DNA of 8,290 nt from an uncultured Lacibacter sp. Its GTDB lineage: Bacteria > Bacteroidota > Bacteroidia > Chitinophagales > Chitinophagaceae. Both the position numbers and the translations under genes were made by a program. Positions 6,272 through 8,290 of the stretch are shown here, piece by piece; the first letter of the stretch is position 1; each line of letters starts with the position of its first letter. The stretch spans positions 1 through 8,290 of the forward strand of contig NZ_CAMLGT010000172.1 in the NCBI RefSeq assembly GCF_946479605.1, read 5' to 3'. Under the pieces are notes generated by a model. That model worked only from the letters and a program-made list of their open reading frames with translations, was not told the DNA's origin and searched no databases.

Positions 6272-6370
6272 ACATTTGCCAAAAAGATGCAAAGCCGCAA
6301 AGAAAACCAAGTGAATGAACGTTTATTCTCTTTGTGCAGCTGGTAATTTTTGTATTCTTGTAGCGAATAA

Positions 6371-7345
6371 TTAATTTTCTACTGCAGCAACTACCGGCTC
6401 AATTGAATTAATTTTCTTCACCGGTTTTAACCTTGTTGCAATCGTATTCAGTATTTCTGTTGCGGCATCAATTTCATCTTTCTTGTTCGAAATACTTTCT
6501 ACATTAAATCCAACAGGTATTTGTTTGGATGCTGCAAAATCGATCAGTTCGTTTGCAATGAGGACGGATGTTTTTACCGAGGTATCTAAAATATCCTTTG
6601 CATGTTTCAAATCGTTGTACAACCACTTCGGTACTTCAATACCCAGCCACTTCATAAACTCCAGCGTTTTAATGGAGCCACAGGGACTGAGTGTAAAGAA
6701 GATGGGTTTTAATTCATAGTTGTTATCAACGGAATCGTAATAGTAGTCAGACAACAGGTTCTTCGATTCATACACGTTGTACACACATTGCGAAACAAAG
6801 AAGCTGCAGCCTTTTTCCGTTTTAGAAAAAATGCGTTTGTGTTCATCTCCCTTTTTTGAATGGCGTTCTGGTATGGTGATACCTCCCAGCATCAAATGAT
6901 TATGCAGGTCTTTGCGCAGATCATAGGCATCTGTTAATGCAAAGTTGGTTGCTGCAATTTGTGCACTTGATGATGCACCAACAAATACAAAATTTGAGAG
7001 ATCATTGTTTTTGCAAAGCCATTCGTTGAACGAATCCTTTGTTTGGTTGGCAATGCTCTTGTAAATAATGCCGGGTACGTTAATGGTACTCAGGTACTCA
7101 CGAAAATAAGTTTCCGGCGCTACGGTTTGTATAAAAGGAAAAGTGCGTTGTTCATTGGTGCGTTCACTTTCATCCTGTATATCGTACAATATCAACCCGT
7201 CAATTGCAAGATTGTTGATACGGTCGATCTGTTTCTCAGCAATGATCTGCAGTTTTTCTTTTTCGGTTGTGATCTTAGGAGGTGCAAAACTATAAAGCAG
7301 CAAGCCGTTTTCCCGGGCTTCAATTTTTTCTTTTAAGGATCTCAT
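6371..7345 (-). CDS. Divergent methylenetetrahydrofolate-reductase-like TIM-barrel protein
   Basis: The 324-residue protein resembles the MTHFR/FAD-linked oxidoreductase superfamily. The start (LLLYSFAPPK, 15-24) aligns with the FEFFPPK strand of MetF. GGITIPERHS (154-163) followed by GCSFFVSQCVYN (179-190) matches the GG..IPE and GA.F..TQ.v.. motifs. The end carries PVGFNVESISNKKDEIDAA (277-295), like the G.NVESVS....EID pattern of noncanonical MTHFR-like proteins. Two MetF active-site features are missing: the Glu of FEFFPP is Ser19 here, and no LRGD-type motif with the flavin-contacting Asp appears where FVFVGASSS (119-127) stands. It may therefore be an FAD-independent reductase, use another folate or C1 carrier, or be a methyl-transfer accessory. 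No methionine-synthesis gene is adjacent. It converges on the TonB receptor with a 99 bp gap. The ATG at 7345 follows a TAAATTTG promoter box by 38 nt. Confidence 0.75.
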   Translation of the reverse strand: MRSLKEKIEARENGLLLYSFAPPKITTEKEKLQIIAEKQIDRINNLAIDGLILYDIQDESERTNEQRTFPFIQTVAPETYFREYLSTINVPGIIYKSIANQTKDSFNEWLCKNNDLSNFVFVGASSSAQIAATNFALTDAYDLRKDLHNHLMLGGITIPERHSKKGDEHKRIFSKTEKGCSFFVSQCVYNVYESKNLLSDYYYDSVDNNYELKPIFFTLSPCGSIKTLEFMKWLGIEVPKWLYNDLKHAKDILDTSVKTSVLIANELIDFAASKQIPVGFNVESISNKKDEIDAATEILNTIATRLKPVKKINSIEPVVAAVEN

Positions 7346-7383
7346 TCGCTTTGTTAACTGGTCGGTTTATTTGTTGCAATGTT

Positions 7384-7391
7384 CAAATTTA
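7384..7391 (-). promoter_or_regulatory. Bacteroidota-type -7 box for the MTHFR-like gene
   Basis: The minus strand reads TAAATTTG, an exact TAnnTTTG match, 38 nt upstream of the ATG. This predicts a leader of about 30 nt. A TTTA (plus-strand TAAA at 7408-7411) lies 16 bp upstream as a weak -33 candidate. The remaining DNA up to 7511 shows no gene that I can support. Confidence 0.5.
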
Positions 7392-7511
7392 CGTTGTTCT
7401 TGATAAGTAAATGGTGAAAGAGCCGGTTTGGGAGATGTTTATTATCGGGAACGTTTTCTGCAAACAGCTGTTAGTGGCCGGGATCGTTTCTTTTCAAAGC
7501 CCAATAGTAAC

Positions 7512-7539
7512 AAAAAAAGCCGTGCAGAAATGCACGGCT
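7512..7539 (-). terminator. Intrinsic terminator of the SDR gene
   Basis: Read on the minus strand, a perfect 9-bp stem AGCCGTGCA / TGCACGGCT (7518-7539) closes a TTTC loop and is followed by a run of seven T (7512-7518). It lies 33 bp after the SDR stop codon. This is the strongest terminator in the window. It isolates the SDR transcript from the MTHFR-like gene downstream on the same strand. Confidence 0.9.
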
Positions 7540-7572
7540 CTAAACCTTAATCAACAAACTGTTTTATATCTG

Positions 7573-8290
7573 TTATACAAAACCATAAGAGTTTGACTGA
7601 CCACCATCAATGGCAATGGTTTGACCGTTGATGTATGATGCTTCATCGCTCAATAAAAAGTTTACGAGTTTCGCTACTTCTTCCGGAAGACCCAGTCGTT
7701 TTGTTGGGTTGAATTGTGCATATTCAGTTTCTGCCTTCTTCGGATCATCGGGATTTATCTGACGGAATGCTTCTGCTACCATGGGTGTAAGAATAGCACC
7801 TGGTGCAATGGCGTTTGTGAGAATATTATAACGGCCATATTCCAGTGCAGCATTTTTAGTGATACCCGAAACAGCATGTTTACTTGCAACATAAGGTGTT
7901 TGGTTCATTACGCCCCTGATGCCACCAACAGATGCCACGTTAACAATACGTCCATATTCTTGCTTTACCATTACTGGCAGAATGTAGCGCAAGCCATAAT
8001 AAACACCCAGCAAGTTAATGTCAATTACTTTTTTGAAAATGTCAAGATCGTATTCAGCAAGCAATGCTTGTTTTCCTTCAATACCTGCGTTGTTGTAAAA
8101 ACCATCAATGCGTCCATATTGCTTCAACGTTTCATCTACATAATTTTTCACATCCGTTTCTTTCGAAACGTCTGCTGTAATGGTCAGTACTTTTGCACCT
8201 GGTACTTGCTGTTCAATCTCTTGTTTCGCATCGGCCAACGCTTTTTCATTGTAGTCGATGAGTGATAATAACGCACCATTCTTTGCCGCT
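7573..8290 (-). CDS. Short-chain dehydrogenase/reductase (classical SDR), N-terminus beyond the window edge
   Basis: The visible part has 238 residues plus a TAA stop. The frame is open to the right edge, so an in-frame TTG at 8238 is not the start; roughly 20 N-terminal residues, including the TGxxxGxG cofactor motif, lie outside. Numbering from the first visible codon, Asp12 (SLIDYNE) ends beta-2 and suggests NAD(H) over NADP(H). NNAG is at 66-69, Asn92 in the INLLG strand, catalytic Ser120 (NVASVGG), and Tyr133-Lys137 the YxxxK pair. PG at 163-164 and the YINGQTIAIDGG end (219-230) complete a full active site. Full length would be about 255-260 residues, typical for 3-oxoacyl-ACP reductase/FabG-like or glucose-dehydrogenase-like SDRs. 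The substrate cannot be deduced, and no fatty-acid genes are visible nearby. A strong terminator follows the gene. Confidence 0.93.
   Translation of the reverse strand, partial: AAKNGALLSLIDYNEKALADAKQEIEQQVPGAKVLTITADVSKETDVKNYVDETLKQYGRIDGFYNNAGIEGKQALLAEYDLDIFKKVIDINLLGVYYGLRYILPVMVKQEYGRIVNVASVGGIRGVMNQTPYVASKHAVSGITKNAALEYGRYNILTNAIAPGAILTPMVAEAFRQINPDDPKKAETEYAQFNPTKRLGLPEEVAKLVNFLLSDEASYINGQTIAIDGGQSNSYGFV

Noticed and set aside
6287..6337. Possible bidirectional terminator between the receptor and the MTHFR-like gene (GCAAAGAAAA against TTCTCTTTGTGC).
   Set aside because: Pairing is AT-rich and interrupted, with no convincing T-run on either strand, so it cannot be called.
7392..7411. 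TACTTATCAAGA on the minus strand upstream of the MTHFR-like gene looks like the start of a SAM-I riboswitch.
   Set aside because: The following conserved blocks (the GAGGGA and GGCCC regions and the closing P1 strand) are absent, and the stretch overlaps the promoter. A ten-base match alone is not support.
7411..7596. 61-codon plus-strand ORF between the MTHFR-like and SDR genes.
   Set aside because: It runs through the SDR terminator and into the SDR 3' end, has no recognisable motif and lacks a promoter; probably chance.
8236..8238. TTG at 8238 as the start of the SDR gene.
   Set aside because: The frame continues upstream to the edge with typical SDR sequence (AKNGALLSLIDYNE), so the true start is outside the window.

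Overview
The window looks like a chromosomal segment of a Bacteroidota bacterium, most likely from the Chitinophagaceae or a close relative. Three genes have a TAnnTTTG -7 box upstream (the Bacteroidota sigma factor consensus) and no clear Shine-Dalgarno sequence. The genes encode short-signal lipoproteins and a TonB-dependent receptor with an N-terminal carboxypeptidase-regulatory-like domain. The gaps hold palindromic and heptanucleotide repeats of a kind familiar from this phylum. The taxonomic call is inference from these traits, not a database result.

Layout. Positions 1-400 hold no full-length gene. They contain a repeat with three inverted repeats (28-130), a 28-codon lipoprotein-like reading frame on the minus strand (155-241), and a 58-63 bp second copy of the 3' end of the neighbouring ABC-F gene (315-377). 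Apart from these I recognise nothing in 1-27, 131-154, 242-314 or 378-400. Next, on the minus strand, come a 155-residue Cys-tailed lipoprotein (401-868) and, transcriptionally upstream of it, a complete ABC-F ATPase (907-2880). A divergent promoter region (2881-3100) carries a seven-unit heptad array and near-identical promoter elements for both flanking genes. On the plus strand follow a DUF3347-type lipoprotein (3101-3682), a repeat-rich gap, and a 787-residue TonB-dependent receptor (3908-6271). Converging on the receptor is a divergent methylenetetrahydrofolate-reductase-like protein (6371-7345, minus). A short-chain dehydrogenase (minus) runs off the right edge and ends in a strong intrinsic terminator (7512-7539).

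How the genes relate. The ABC-F gene and the 155-residue lipoprotein are probably cotranscribed (38 bp gap, no terminator seen). The DUF3347 lipoprotein and the receptor are both envelope proteins facing the same way, but a 225 bp gap with repeats separates them, so an operon is uncertain. The MTHFR-like and SDR genes each have their own signals and look like independent units.

Most interesting point. The lipoprotein gene at 401-868 is bracketed by two direct copies of the ABC-F 3' end (54 of 58 bases identical, 591 bp apart). Beyond the far copy lies the start of a second small lipoprotein gene. This reads as a cassette-like insertion or duplication of a unit made of the ABC-F 3' end plus a lipoprotein gene. 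It suggests that the site just downstream of this ABC-F gene is a hotspot where small lipoprotein genes are gained and decay. No complete new defence or mobile system is visible.
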